Below, piece by piece: positions 28,194 through 38,465 of a stretch of 64,000 bases of DNA (within the stretch, counting starts at the first letter, position 1; each line of letters begins with the position of its first letter). The notes beneath the pieces were generated by a model, which saw only the letters and a program-made list of their open reading frames with translations, was not told where the DNA came from and made no database searches. Source of the stretch: Chitinophaga rupis (GTDB lineage: Bacteria > Bacteroidota > Bacteroidia > Chitinophagales > Chitinophagaceae). Both the position numbers and the translations under genes were made by a program. The stretch covers positions 868,001 to 932,000 of the forward strand of contig NZ_FOBB01000001.1 in assembly GCF_900109685.1 (NCBI RefSeq), read 5' to 3'.

Positions 28194-31100
28194 TTAACGT
28201 ATCAGCGTAATGTTTCCTTTCTTTTTCACCGTTGCGCCATTCTGTAGCGTCGCGCTTAGAGTATACACATATACACCCGAGGGCTGCGGCTTGCCGTTCA
28301 TACGGCCATCCCATCCCTGACGCAGGTCTTTAGACTGGAATACTTCCTGGCCCCAGTAGTTGAAGATGTGCAGCTCCAGGGTGGCAATGGTATTACCATA
28401 CACCATCAGCACATCATTCACACCATCCCCGTTAGGACTGAACAGGTTGGGAACAAATACCTGGTCGCCTGCCGGATTGGATGCCCTGCCGGTTACGGCT
28501 GCTGACAGCATGCTGGTTTGGCAGCTGTTTTCCGCTACCGCCCTTACCTGCAGCATTACTGTCTGGTTAGGTGTTAAGCCTGTTATGATATGTGTGGTGC
28601 CATTGGCGCCTGAGCTGGGAGTAGTAAAGCTGCTGCCGTCTGTGCTTACCTCATACCGTATAGCGCCTGCAACAGGGCTCCAGCTAAAGGTTACGGAGGT
28701 GGCGGTGGAATCACTTACGGTTACTACCGGTGTGGCCAGCTCATGTAATACTGCTACGGTTACCTCTTTGCGGGTGGCGCTTACACAACCGGTGCCTGCA
28801 AACACTTCTACATAATAAGTAGTAGTGCTATCCAGCGGCGGTGTGGTAAAGGTGGCGCCCGTGGCCAGCTGGGTGCCGCCAGTGGCGGTGCTGTACCAGC
28901 GGAAATCGGCACCGGGTACGGAGGCTGCTGATGCGGTAAGCGTTACCGCTGATCCCGGGCATTGCGGATCCGGTGCATTTACAATGATGTCATTTGCATC
29001 CGGCGCGCCCACTGTAACGCTTACGGCTGTACGTTGAGCGCTGGCGCAGCCACCCGGATTTACTGCTTCTACATAATACTGCTGGTTTGCGCTCAGCGGG
29101 CCGGTAGTATAACTAGGACCGGTAGTTACTGCGGTACCACCAGTGGATGTAGTGTACCAGCGATAGGTAACATTGGCTACCGGGTTCTGTACCTGCAGGG
29201 TTGCTGTCTGGCCGGGGCATACTGTTATAGCGGCGCTGGCTACTGTTGGTTCAGCAGGTGCACTATTTACCGTTACGCTTACCGGTGTGCGGCTTACGCT
29301 TACACAACCGCCGCCACTGGCTGATTCCACATAATAGGTGGTGTTGCCGGTTAATGCCGGCGTGGTAAAGCTGCTGCCGGTAAAGAGGGCGGTGCCACCG
29401 GTAGCGGTGCTATACCACCTGTAGAAAATGCCTGCCTGTGGGTTGTTTACGGTGAGCACCGCAGTTTGGCCGGCACAGGAAGTAACGGCATCTGCCAGCG
29501 GAGCATCAATGGTGCTTACCACGGTAGCGGTTACGCCTGTACGTGCGGTGCTTACGCAACCTGCGTTATAGGCAGCTTCCACATAATAGGTAGTGGTGCT
29601 GTTCAATGCTGCGGTGGTGTAGGCTGTGCCTATGGCCAGCAGCGAACCGTTAGCCGGTTGGTTATACCAGCGGTAGGTAATTGCCGGGTCCGGGTTCAGG
29701 ATGCTGAAAGTAGCAGTACCTCCTATGCAGGTAATTACGTTATTGGAGGCCACCATTGGTGCTGCCGGCGCGCTGCCTGCCTGTATGCTTACCTTGGTGC
29801 GGGTGGCGCTTATACATTTGTTGTTTAATACGGATTGTACATAATAATCGCGGTTGCCGGTTACAGCTGCTACGGTGAATACCGCCCCTGTAAATACCTG
29901 GGCGCCGCCGGTGGGTGCATCAAACCACTGGTAGGTGAAGCCGGGGAGCGGGTTCTGTACCACCAGCACCGCATCCTGCCCGGAACATATTTTCACCGTT
30001 GCTGCGGCTACTACCGGTGGTGTGGTGTTATTGCTCACCGTGATAATGTATACCTGGTTGGTATCTTTTGTACCGCCAGGCAGGGTAGCCTCTACCAGGT
30101 AAGTGATGGCTGCATTAAGCACCGGTGTGGTAAAGCTGGTACCAGTAAATACCAGGCTGTTGTTAGCGGTATTATACCAGCGGTAAATAGCCCCCGCCTG
30201 CGGGTTCACCGCGTTCAGTGTAAGGCTGGTAGCTGCGCAGATGGTGATGTTGGTAGTATCACCGTTATTGCCACCGCCATTATTGCTGTTCTTCACCGTT
30301 ACTACAGCGCGGGTGTTGCTTACGCAGTTGCCTATGCTGGCTTCCACATAATACTTCACACTGTCGGCCGTTAACGGCGGGGTAGTAAAGCTGGGGCCTA
30401 TGGCCAGCGGGGTACCGCCGGTGGCTACACTATACCATTTATAGGTAACGCCGCCCTGCGGGTTGGCTATCGTAAAGGTAGCAGTGCTACCCAGGTTAGT
30501 GCTTTGTGAGCTGGTTATTAATACAGGCGGCTGCAGGTTGTTCACAATCCTTACGGTAGCACGGCTGGTGCTGGCGCAGGTACCTATTACAGCGCCTGCA
30601 TAATATTTCACACTATCCACACCGGTAGGCGGTGTTACGCTGAAGGTGGTACCGGTGCCTAACAGCGTACCGCCGGTAGGTGCATTATACCAGTTGTAGG
30701 TAACGCCGGGTTGCGGATTAAGGATGGCTAATTGTACAGGACCGCTGCCGCAGGTAACTACCGTGCTGTTCACCAATACCGGCACTACCGGCGGATCTGT
30801 TACCGTAATGGGGAAGATGCCGGTGGTATCGCGGAAACCGCCGCTAAATACTGTTTCCAGGCGGTAAGTGGTATTTGCATTCAGCGCCGGTGTGGTAAAG
30901 CTGGTGCCGGTACCAACCTGGGCGCCGGTGGCGGCATTAAACCACTGGTAGGTGACGCCCGCCTGCACACTGTCTACTGTAAGCGTAGTACTGCTGCCCC
31001 TGCAAATGGTAATGGCCGTTGTATCTGCTGAACCGTTGCCACAATTGATGGCCAATACGGTTACGGATGTACGTACCGGGTTGGGACAACCGTTACGGCT

Positions 31101-34100
31101 GGTTTCAATATAGTAGGTAGTGCTGGCCTGGTTTAATGCGGGTGTATTAAACACAGGGCCGGTAGCCAGCGGCGTGCCGCCGGTGGCAGTGGCAAACCAG
31201 CGGATAGTTACACCGGCTGTATCTGTTGCTGTCAGCTGCGCGCTACTGCCACGGCATACCTGCAGGGAAGAGGAAGCGGCAGAAGGTTTGGCCGGCACTA
31301 ATCTTTGTTCTGCAATAAATACATCCATGGAGGTAATAGTAGTTAACACTCCGCCAATGCTTATGTACACCGCATCATAATCAACCGGTGCTGCAAAGGT
31401 GGCGTTGAACTTAGTACTGTTCAGCAGCTGCAGCTTCACCACGCCCAAACCTCCGTTCAGGAAGATGGGGCTGCCTGCCGGACTGCCGTTCTTATACATT
31501 TGTGCGCGTACGCCTCCCAGCACCTGCACATCTGCCAGGCCGCCGGGTAGCGCCAGTGTTAAGCGAATGCTATCCCCTGCCAAACCTGGCTGGCGGAAGT
31601 GTAATACCTGTCCTACATAACCAATGCCTACGCCGGCGGTTACCCTGGCGAAAGTAGTGCTGTCAGCATCTACTGCGTTATCCGGATTTGTTACACCGCA
31701 CAGCAAACAAATGCTTACCGGCGCAGTATATACCGGGCTTTGTGCTGTATTGGCTACATAGCAAGGTCCGTTACCGCCATTGCTGGCGCGTACGGTAGCT
31801 ACGCCCCGTGCGCTGCTTACGCAGGTGCCGGCGCTGGCGGCCACATAATATTTAGCGCTATCGCCTATAAGGGCCGGCGTGGTAAAGCTGGTGCCGGTGG
31901 CCAGCGGCGTGCCGCCGGATGCTGTGGCGTACCAGGTATAGGTTACCCCGCCCAGGGAGTTGGCTACTGTGAAGGTGGCCGTACCACCTGGCGTGGTAGT
32001 GATGTTGCTGGTTACCAGGGCCGGTGTGGCCAGGCTATCCTGCACTGTTATTTCATATATGCGGATGGTATCTTTTGCACCGCCGGTGAATGTAGCTTCC
32101 AGGCGGTACATGGCATCTGCATTCAGGGCCGGTGTGGTAAATGAGGTGCCGGTTGCGGCCAGGTTGTTGTTGGCCGCGTTATACCACTGGTAAGTAGCGC
32201 CTGCCTGCACACTGTCTACCCGCAGGGTTACCGTGCCGCCGTCACAGATAGTAAGCGTAGCGGTGTCGCCGGTATTACCACCATTACATTTAGTGAATAT
32301 ATATGCGGTGCCTACGGTACGGCTGCTGCTGGTGCAGCTGCCTGCGCCGGCTTCCACATAATAACGTGCAGTATCTACACCAGTGGCTGCCGGTACTACA
32401 TTCAGCACGGCGCCGGTATCTACCAGATTACCGCCCGTTGGCGCATCATACCATTTATAGGCGATGCCTGCCTGCGGATTGAGTACGGAGAAGGTAGCGG
32501 TTTGCCCTACACACACATTTACACCGGTAACTGCCAGCTGCGGTGCTGCCGGTTGCGGCACCGCTTTAACGGTAACGGGTACACGTATTGGATTGGGGCA
32601 GCCATTACGGCTGGTTTCAATATAATAAGTAGTACTTGGCTGGTTAAGCGCCGGGGTATTGAACACTGCGCCGGTGAACACCGGTGATCCGCCGGTAGCC
32701 GTAGCATACCATTTCACAATTACACCGGCAGTATCCGTGGCTTCCAGCCGTGCGCTGCTACCCAAACATACCGTGAGCGAACTACTGGCAACGGTTGGTT
32801 TGGCAGGCAGCAGCTGTTGCTGTGCATTATATATTTCCAGTGTGGTTAAAGCGGTTAATACGCCGCCAATGCTTACATATACTGCATTGTAATTAACCGG
32901 TGCGGCAAAGGTAGCGGCAAACTTATTGCCGGTTAAAGCCTGCAGCTTCAACACACCTAAGCCACCATTCAGGAAGAGGGCATTCCCCACTGCGCTTCCG
33001 TTATTATACATCTGCACCCTTATGCCACCCAGCAGCTGCGCATCGGCCAGGCCAGTGGGCAAGCCCAGTATCAGGCGGATGCTGTCGCCGGCCAGGCCGG
33101 GCTGCTGGAAGTTTAATACCTGTCCTATATATCCTATTCCAATATTTGCACGTACCTGTGCGGCTGTTGTGGAATCACCATCCACCGCCATATCAGCATC
33201 TGTTACGCCACACAGCAGGCAAATGCTGATTGGTGCGGTGTAAACAGGACTTTGGGTGCTGTTGGCAATGCTACAGGGCACACCGGTACCATTGCCGGTT
33301 CTTACGGTGGCTATACCACGGGCTGCGCTTACGCAGGCGCCTGCACTGGCTTCTACATAATATTTAGCGCTATCGCCGGTTAATGGCGGTGTGGTAAAGC
33401 TGGTACCTGTACCCAGCGGGGTACCGCCGGTGGGGGTGCTGTACCATTTATACATTACACCACCCAGGGAGTTGGCTACCGTAAAGGTGGCTGTACCACC
33501 CGGCGTGGTAAAGGCTTCTGCTGCCAGCAAAGCTGGTGTGGCCAGGTTGTCCTGCACGGTAATATCGTACACACGCACTGTGTCGCGGATGCCGCCCGCA
33601 AAGGCAGCTTCCAGGCGGTATATAATACTTGCATTCAGGGCCGGCGTAACAAAGCTGGTGCCGGTGAATGCCAGCGTATTATTGGCAGCATTGTACCACT
33701 GGTAAGTGGCGCCTGCTTCTATACTGTCTACCGTGAGCGTTATGCTGGCACCTTTGCAGATGGTAAGAGTAGCAGTATCGCCGGTATTACCGCCATTGCA
33801 GCGGGTTGATACATATACAGCTCCACCGGTGCGGCTGCTGCTGGTGCAGGTAGCTCTGCCTGCCTGTACATAATAATGCAGGGTATCCACACCGGTTGTA
33901 GCAGGTACTACATCCAGGGTGGCGCCGGTATCTACCTGGTTGCCGCCGGTTGGCGCATCGTACCAGGTGTAGGTAATGCCTGCCTGCGGGTTTAACACAG
34001 ACAAGCCGGCTACCTGACCTACACAAATATTGATGGCTGCTGCTGTTAGCTGTGGTGCTGCAGGCTGTGCTACCGCTTTTACGGTAACGGGTATACGCTG

Positions 34101-37100
34101 TGTATTGGCACAACCATTCCGGCTGCTGCCTATGTAATAAGTAGTGCTGGCCTGGTTAAGCGCGGGGGTATTGAAAATGCCGCCGGTGAACAGGGGTGCA
34201 CCACCTATGGGGGCTGCATACCAGCCTACTGTTATGCCGGTGGTATCCATTGCCACAATGCGTGCGCGGCTGCCCAGGCATACTGTGAGCGAGTCACTTT
34301 CCGGGCTGGGTTTGGCCGGTAACATGATCTGTTCTGCATTATATACATCCAGGGTAGTTAAGGCAGATAATACACCGCCCAGGCTAATCCTTACTGCATC
34401 ATAGGCAGTTTGTACCGGTATAGTGGCTGTAAATTTATTAGCGTTTATAAGTTTCAGGGTCAGCAGGAAATCGTTCAGGAAAACCGGGTTACCTACCGGG
34501 CTGCCGGCATTATAGGTTTGTACCTGTACGCCACCCAGCAGCTGTGCATCTGCCAGGCCGGTGGGCAGGCCCAGGATCAGGCGAATACTATCGCCCGCCA
34601 TGCCAGGATGCTGGAACTGCAGGTGCTGGCCTATATAACCAATACCTACATTAGAGCGGATGTGGGAGGCCGTAGTGGTATCCCCATCTATAGCATTACC
34701 CGGGTTAGTAACACTGCACAACAGGCAAATGCTGAGCGGTGCGGTGTATACGGGGCTTTGCTGCGCATTGCTATAGGTACAGGGTAAACCGCCGGGGGCA
34801 TTTACCAGCTGTATAACGCCTACTGCACGGGTGCGGCTGGCCTGGTTAGAGGCATTCACCGCCTCGGCATATACCTTACCATTTGCAGATATAGCCGGAG
34901 TAGTATAGATAGTATCTGTAGCCAGCACCACGCCGCCGCTATCCACGCTATACCAGCGGTAAGTAAGCGCCGGATCAGGGTTCGCAATGCGGAAGGTGGC
35001 TTTTTGGCCGGTACTTACATAGGCTGTATCCGGAATAATATCCGGCACCGGCGGCAAGGTGGAGATAATAACGTATACGGGCGTACGCTTACTGCTGCAG
35101 CTACTGGAATCTGCCTGCACATAGTAAACGGCATTGGAATCCAGCGCAGCGGTTATGAATTGTGCGCCGGTGTGAATGGCTGTGCCGCCGGTATTTGCCT
35201 TAAACCAACGGTAAGTATAATTTGCATTGGGAGATACGACGTTAAAGGTAGCAGTATGCCCCTTGTCTATAGTAATGGTAGACGGGTTAACTGCAACAGC
35301 AGGCAGGCCCAATTTTACCTGAACCGGCGTGCGGGTATTGCTGCCGCAGGCATCTGCACCGGTGGATACTGCTTCTACATAAAAAGTAGTATCTGAAGTA
35401 ATGTTGCCAGCGTTGAATGTTGCACCGGTGAATAACAGGTTACCACCGGAATACGAATCGTACCAGCGGAATGTTCCACCTGCGGGCTGGGTAGCCGTTA
35501 ATGTTACACCGCTGCCGGGGCAGGTTCTTACCACACTATCTGCCACCACCGCATTGGGCGGGGTAAATTTAGCGTAATAGAGCTTGAAGGAGCTGATGGC
35601 TGCCAGTAATGCGTTGAAGTCCACTTTCACACTGTCGAATGCTACGCCGGGCGCAAAAACAACTTCTGCACGGGTAGTATCATCCAGCAGGCGCAGATCC
35701 AGCAGGGCTGCATTATTAACCTGCGCTACCTGGGTGTTACCGTTATACAATGTAAAGGTCAAACCGGAAAGTGCGCCCAGGTCTATCAGGCCGGAGCTAA
35801 CGCCAACACCTATACGCAATGTATCCTTAGCGCCGCTTAATGCGCTAAAACCTAAGCCCTGGTATACCCCGCCCAGCAGGCCAATGCTTACACGCAGCTC
35901 AGATGCGCTATTCACATCGCCATCAATAGCCAGTAAGGGATTTATTACGGAGCAAAGCACACAAGCTACACCGCTGGTGCCGTTAGATTGTGTGGCGGCA
36001 GCCCCGCACAGGAGGTTATTCACTGCCTTGGCGAAAATGGGTACAGCTGTACGTATCAGGCTATGTAAGCCATCGGTGGGTGAAAATGCTTCTACATAAT
36101 ACACCTTGTTATCCAGTATGTCAGGGGTGGTAAAGTTAGCGCCGGTAAATACAGGCGTACCGCCCGTAGGTGTTTCGTACCAGCTGAAGGTGGCATTGGG
36201 AATACGCGGAATACCGGCTGTAAAGCTGGCTGTTTTGCCCACTTCTACAGTATCGGATGCAGGGTTTACCCTGGTTACCTGTACCGGCATCATGGCAGCG
36301 GCTTCGTATACATTTAAACCGTCTAATAAACCTACAGTAGATGTAAGGTCTATACGGGTACCGTCAAACGGCTGTGTAGCGGCGAAGGCTACACGGAATT
36401 TCTGGATACCGCCGTCTATGCCCAACAGGTCCAGCTTAATAAGGTTACTGTTCAGGAAGGTGGCATCTCCATTGGGAGTAGCGCCATTGAAAGTTTGCAC
36501 CCGGATGCCGTTCAGCAAATTGGCGGTAGCCAGGGGATTATTCTGGGTACCCAGGAAAAATACTACGCTGTCGCCGGCCTGATACTCGGCCGGGAAGCGG
36601 ATCTGCTGGCCTACATAGGTAGCTACACCTACCGGCAGCACCAGGCGGGAAGCGGTAGTGGTATCTTCATCCACAGCCAGGGTGGGATTGTTAACCGCGC
36701 ACAACACACAGGCAAGACCGCCTGTTATAGGGCTTTGCTGGTCCACACCATACGTCCACAAGGGGCCGGCGCCACCGGCTACTATTACGGGTACGGCAGT
36801 ACGTTTAAAGCTGGTTTTACCCAGCGGGTCTACTGCTTCTGCATAATAGGTAGCATTGCGCGTAAGCGGCGGGGTAGTGAATGTACCGGTGGCCAAAGGT
36901 GCCCCACCGGTGGGAGATGCGTACCAGTTGTAGGTAGCGCCTGCTATACGGGATGAAGGTGTTAAAGTAGCGGTTTGATGATAAGCCACTGTATCAGGCG
37001 AAGGGGTAACCGTTACGGGTACCATAGCCACGGCCTCATATAATTTCAGGTTTTGCGCCAGTGAAAGCGATACGGTAGATCTCAGGTTTACCTGCACTGC

Positions 37101-38465
37101 ATCACAGGTATCCTGTATGGGCAGCGTAACCCTGAATTTACGGTTGCCGCCGGAAAGTCCCAGCAAGTCTACCCGCGCCAGCTGCGCATCCAGCATCGTT
37201 GCATCATCATTTGCTACCGGAGTGCCCAGGATGGCATCATGATAGGTTTGTACAATGAGGTTAGGTAATAACTGCCCGGTGAGAAGGCTCTCCGGTGTTT
37301 CCAGGATCAGCACCAGGCTATCGCCGGGGTAGTATACACCCGGGAATATCACCCGCTGGCCTAATGTGGTGGCCAGCCCAAGCGGCATTGAGAAAGCAGA
37401 TGCGGTGGTAGTATCGCCATCGGCTGCCTGTGCGGGATTGCTTACCGAACACAATACGCAGGCGGCGCCGCCAACAAAGGGGCCTGCCTGTTCATCGCCA
37501 TACGTCCAGATAGGGCCGGGTGCACCGGACACTCTAACTACAACGGGCGTACGTATATAGCTGCTTAAATTATCGGGAGTAGTAGCCTCTACATAATAGG
37601 TAGTTGCGGCTGTAAGAGCGGGGGTATTAAAGGTAGCGCCGGTGTGCAAAGCAGTGCCGCCGGTGGGGCTGCTGTACCATTTGAACTGTGCGCCTGATAA
37701 GCGGGATGCCGCGCTGAAAGAAGCGCTTTGCCCGGATACGACCACTGTACTATCGGGGCTCACGGTTACCGGTACAATAGCGGCAGCCTCATAGATCCTT
37801 AAGGAGCCTAATGCTGCCAGCGTAGCACCGGTAGTTACCTGCACGGCATTAAAGGCCTTGGTTACCGGTAGTATTGCACGGAACTTATTAGCTGCGCTGC
37901 CTAACAAATTCACCTGAACCAGGGATCCATTTAAAGTGGTTGCATCATTATTCAGTATTCCGTTATTGAGTGTTTGTACGGTAATGCCGGACAACAAGCC
38001 ACCGGCCAGCAGCTGGCCGGGCACTTCCAGGTCGAGCGCTATCCGATCACCGGCCTGGTAATCGCCGGCAAACGTAAGCCGTTGTGTTACGGTACCGCCT
38101 ACACCCACCAGTGTTACCAGGGCGGAGTAGGTAGTGGTATCGCTGTCAACAGCGCGGGTAGGGTTAGTTACCCCGCAGCCCAGACATATGCCGGTAACAA
38201 AATTGCTTTGTGTAGCTGCAAAGCTCCATAAGGGGCCGGGTGCGCCGCCAAAAAGGCGTATAGCCGTTTCCTTTAGTGCAAAGGGAGCAAAGGGATGATC
38301 CTGCAGGTAAGCCTGCTGCCAGCTGTTATAGGTTTGCCGGGAAAATGCAGCCTTTGCAGGAGCAATACGGGCATAGGCTCCCATAGCCAGGAGCAGCGGG
38401 ATACAGGTGATAACAGCAAAAATTAAAGCTCTTAAAGAACCTTTAGGAGTAACTTTTAAATGCAT
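28194..38465 (-). CDS. giant Ig-repeat adhesin, type B T9SS substrate
   Basis: A surface protein of about 3,423 residues. It starts at the ATG at 38465; a TTG nine bases earlier is less likely. A signal peptide is followed by seven ~165-residue modules carrying C-x-x-C (C[LV]LC[SAG]V, or CLGC in the first) followed by NPxxAxDxDxxT, near residues 95, 337, 585, 837, 1248, 1750 and 2254. Between and after them are 24 Ig_7-like repeats by my count (pattern YxWYxxxTGGxxLxTG, then TPxL, then YYVEA). An FN3 domain follows at about 3235-3325, and the last ~90 residues are the CHU_C gliding-type domain (VFVPNLFSPNGDGVND). The PorP/SprF and OmpA-like genes follow in the operon. It probably mediates gliding or adhesion; the ligand is unknown. 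Confidence 0.93.
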   Translation of the reverse strand: MHLKVTPKGSLRALIFAVITCIPLLLAMGAYARIAPAKAAFSRQTYNSWQQAYLQDHPFAPFALKETAIRLFGGAPGPLWSFAATQSNFVTGICLGCGVTNPTRAVDSDTTTYSALVTLVGVGGTVTQRLTFAGDYQAGDRIALDLEVPGQLLAGGLLSGITVQTLNNGILNNDATTLNGSLVQVNLLGSAANKFRAILPVTKAFNAVQVTTGATLAALGSLRIYEAAAIVPVTVSPDSTVVVSGQSASFSAASRLSGAQFKWYSSPTGGTALHTGATFNTPALTAATTYYVEATTPDNLSSYIRTPVVVRVSGAPGPIWTYGDEQAGPFVGGAACVLCSVSNPAQAADGDTTTASAFSMPLGLATTLGQRVIFPGVYYPGDSLVLILETPESLLTGQLLPNLIVQTYHDAILGTPVANDDATMLDAQLARVDLLGLSGGNRKFRVTLPIQDTCDAVQVNLRSTVSLSLAQNLKLYEAVAMVPVTVTPSPDTVAYHQTATLTPSSRIAGATYNWYASPTGGAPLATGTFTTPPLTRNATYYAEAVDPLGKTSFKRTAVPVIVAGGAGPLWTYGVDQQSPITGGLACVLCAVNNPTLAVDEDTTTASRLVLPVGVATYVGQQIRFPAEYQAGDSVVFFLGTQNNPLATANLLNGIRVQTFNGATPNGDATFLNSNLIKLDLLGIDGGIQKFRVAFAATQPFDGTRIDLTSTVGLLDGLNVYEAAAMMPVQVTRVNPASDTVEVGKTASFTAGIPRIPNATFSWYETPTGGTPVFTGANFTTPDILDNKVYYVEAFSPTDGLHSLIRTAVPIFAKAVNNLLCGAAATQSNGTSGVACVLCSVINPLLAIDGDVNSASELRVSIGLLGGVYQGLGFSALSGAKDTLRIGVGVSSGLIDLGALSGLTFTLYNGNTQVAQVNNAALLDLRLLDDTTRAEVVFAPGVAFDSVKVDFNALLAAISSFKLYYAKFTPPNAVVADSVVRTCPGSGVTLTATQPAGGTFRWYDSYSGGNLLFTGATFNAGNITSDTTFYVEAVSTGADACGSNTRTPVQVKLGLPAVAVNPSTITIDKGHTATFNVVSPNANYTYRWFKANTGGTAIHTGAQFITAALDSNAVYYVQADSSSCSSKRTPVYVIISTLPPVPDIIPDTAYVSTGQKATFRIANPDPALTYRWYSVDSGGVVLATDTIYTTPAISANGKVYAEAVNASNQASRTRAVGVIQLVNAPGGLPCTYSNAQQSPVYTAPLSICLLCSVTNPGNAIDGDTTTASHIRSNVGIGYIGQHLQFQHPGMAGDSIRLILGLPTGLADAQLLGGVQVQTYNAGSPVGNPVFLNDFLLTLKLINANKFTATIPVQTAYDAVRISLGGVLSALTTLDVYNAEQIMLPAKPSPESDSLTVCLGSRARIVAMDTTGITVGWYAAPIGGAPLFTGGIFNTPALNQASTTYYIGSSRNGCANTQRIPVTVKAVAQPAAPQLTAAAINICVGQVAGLSVLNPQAGITYTWYDAPTGGNQVDTGATLDVVPATTGVDTLHYYVQAGRATCTSSSRTGGAVYVSTRCNGGNTGDTATLTICKGASITLTVDSIEAGATYQWYNAANNTLAFTGTSFVTPALNASIIYRLEAAFAGGIRDTVRVYDITVQDNLATPALLAAEAFTTPGGTATFTVANSLGGVMYKWYSTPTGGTPLGTGTSFTTPPLTGDSAKYYVEASAGACVSAARGIATVRTGNGTGVPCSIANSTQSPVYTAPISICLLCGVTDADMAVDGDSTTAAQVRANIGIGYIGQVLNFQQPGLAGDSIRLILGLPTGLADAQLLGGIRVQMYNNGSAVGNALFLNGGLGVLKLQALTGNKFAATFAAPVNYNAVYVSIGGVLTALTTLEIYNAQQQLLPAKPTVASSSLTVCLGSSARLEATDTAGVIVKWYATATGGSPVFTGAVFNTPALNQPSTTYYIETSRNGCPNPIRVPVTVKAVPQPAAPQLAVTGVNVCVGQTATFSVLNPQAGIAYKWYDAPTGGNLVDTGAVLNVVPAATGVDTARYYVEAGAGSCTSSSRTVGTAYIFTKCNGGNTGDTATLTICDGGTVTLRVDSVQAGATYQWYNAANNNLAATGTSFTTPALNADAMYRLEATFTGGAKDTIRIYEITVQDSLATPALVTSNITTTPGGTATFTVANSLGGVTYTWYATASGGTPLATGTSFTTPALIGDSAKYYVAASAGTCVSSARGVATVRASNGGNGPCYVANTAQSPVYTAPVSICLLCGVTNPDNAVDADSTTFARVTAGVGIGYVGQVLHFRQPGLAGDSIRLTLALPGGLADVQVLGGVRAQMYKNGSPAGSPIFLNGGLGVVKLQLLNSTKFNATFAAPVDYDAVYISIGGVLTTITSMDVFIAEQRLVPAKPSAASSSLQVCRGSSAQLTATDTAGVTIRWFATATGGTPLATGPVFNTPALNQASTTYYIETSRNGCPNPVRTSVTVLAINCGNGSADTTAITICRGSSTTLTVDSVQAGVTYQWFNAATGAQVGTGTSFTTPALNANTTYRLETVFSGGFRDTTGIFPITVTDPPVVPVLVNSTVVTCGSGPVQLAILNPQPGVTYNWYNAPTGGTLLGTGTTFSVTPPTGVDSVKYYAGAVIGTCASTSRATVRIVNNLQPPVLITSSQSTNLGSTATFTIANPQGGVTYKWYSVATGGTPLAIGPSFTTPPLTADSVKYYVEASIGNCVSNTRAVVTVKNSNNGGGNNGDTTNITICAATSLTLNAVNPQAGAIYRWYNTANNSLVFTGTSFTTPVLNAAITYLVEATLPGGTKDTNQVYIITVSNNTTPPVVAAATVKICSGQDAVLVVQNPLPGFTYQWFDAPTGGAQVFTGAVFTVAAVTGNRDYYVQSVLNNKCISATRTKVSIQAGSAPAAPMVASNNVITCIGGTATFSILNPDPAITYRWYNQPANGSLLAIGTAYTTAALNSTTTYYVEAAYNAGCVSTARTGVTATVVSTIDAPLADAVTSCAGQTAVLTVNNPQAGIFYRWYSTATGGTALFTGSSFTTPALTGNTTYYVESASGGGCVSVSRTPVSVTVNSAPAEPTVASAAITVCPGQTATLQVQNPVANVTYRWYTTSTGGTAVTTGPSYTTGPLSANQQYYVEAVNPGGCASAQRTAVSVTVGAPDANDIIVNAPDPQCPGSAVTLTASAASVPGADFRWYSTATGGTQLATGATFTTPPLDSTTTYYVEVFAGTGCVSATRKEVTVAVLHELATPVVTVSDSTATSVTFSWSPVAGAIRYEVSTDGSSFTTPSSGANGTTHIITGLTPNQTVMLQVRAVAENSCQTSMLSAAVTGRASNPAGDQVFVPNLFSPNGDGVNDVLMVYGNTIATLELHIFNYWGQEVFQSKDLRQGWDGRMNGKPQPSGVYVYTLSATLQNGATVKKKGNITLIR
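30300..34800 (-). repeat. three tandem ~1.5-kb repeats inside the adhesin gene
   Basis: The unit is one C-x-x-C module plus three or four Ig_7-like domains. Matching points at 34717, 33211 and 31699 are 1506 and 1512 bp apart, that is 502 and 504 codons, all in frame. The first two units are complete; the third lacks the DAPTGGN-type Ig domain and has a changed order. The similarity is high enough for homologous recombination to change copy number and for assemblies to collapse here. Confidence 0.85.

Noticed and set aside
30300-34800. The regularly repeated region as a possible CRISPR or satellite array
   Set aside because: The repeats are 1.5 kb in-frame protein domains with no short direct repeats and spacers.
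28360-38231. Many plus-strand frames of 60-180 codons across the adhesin gene
   Set aside because: They are antisense shadows created by the repetitive, high-GC-third-position adhesin sequence; they share its repeat period and show odd composition (Tyr/Cys/Gly-rich).
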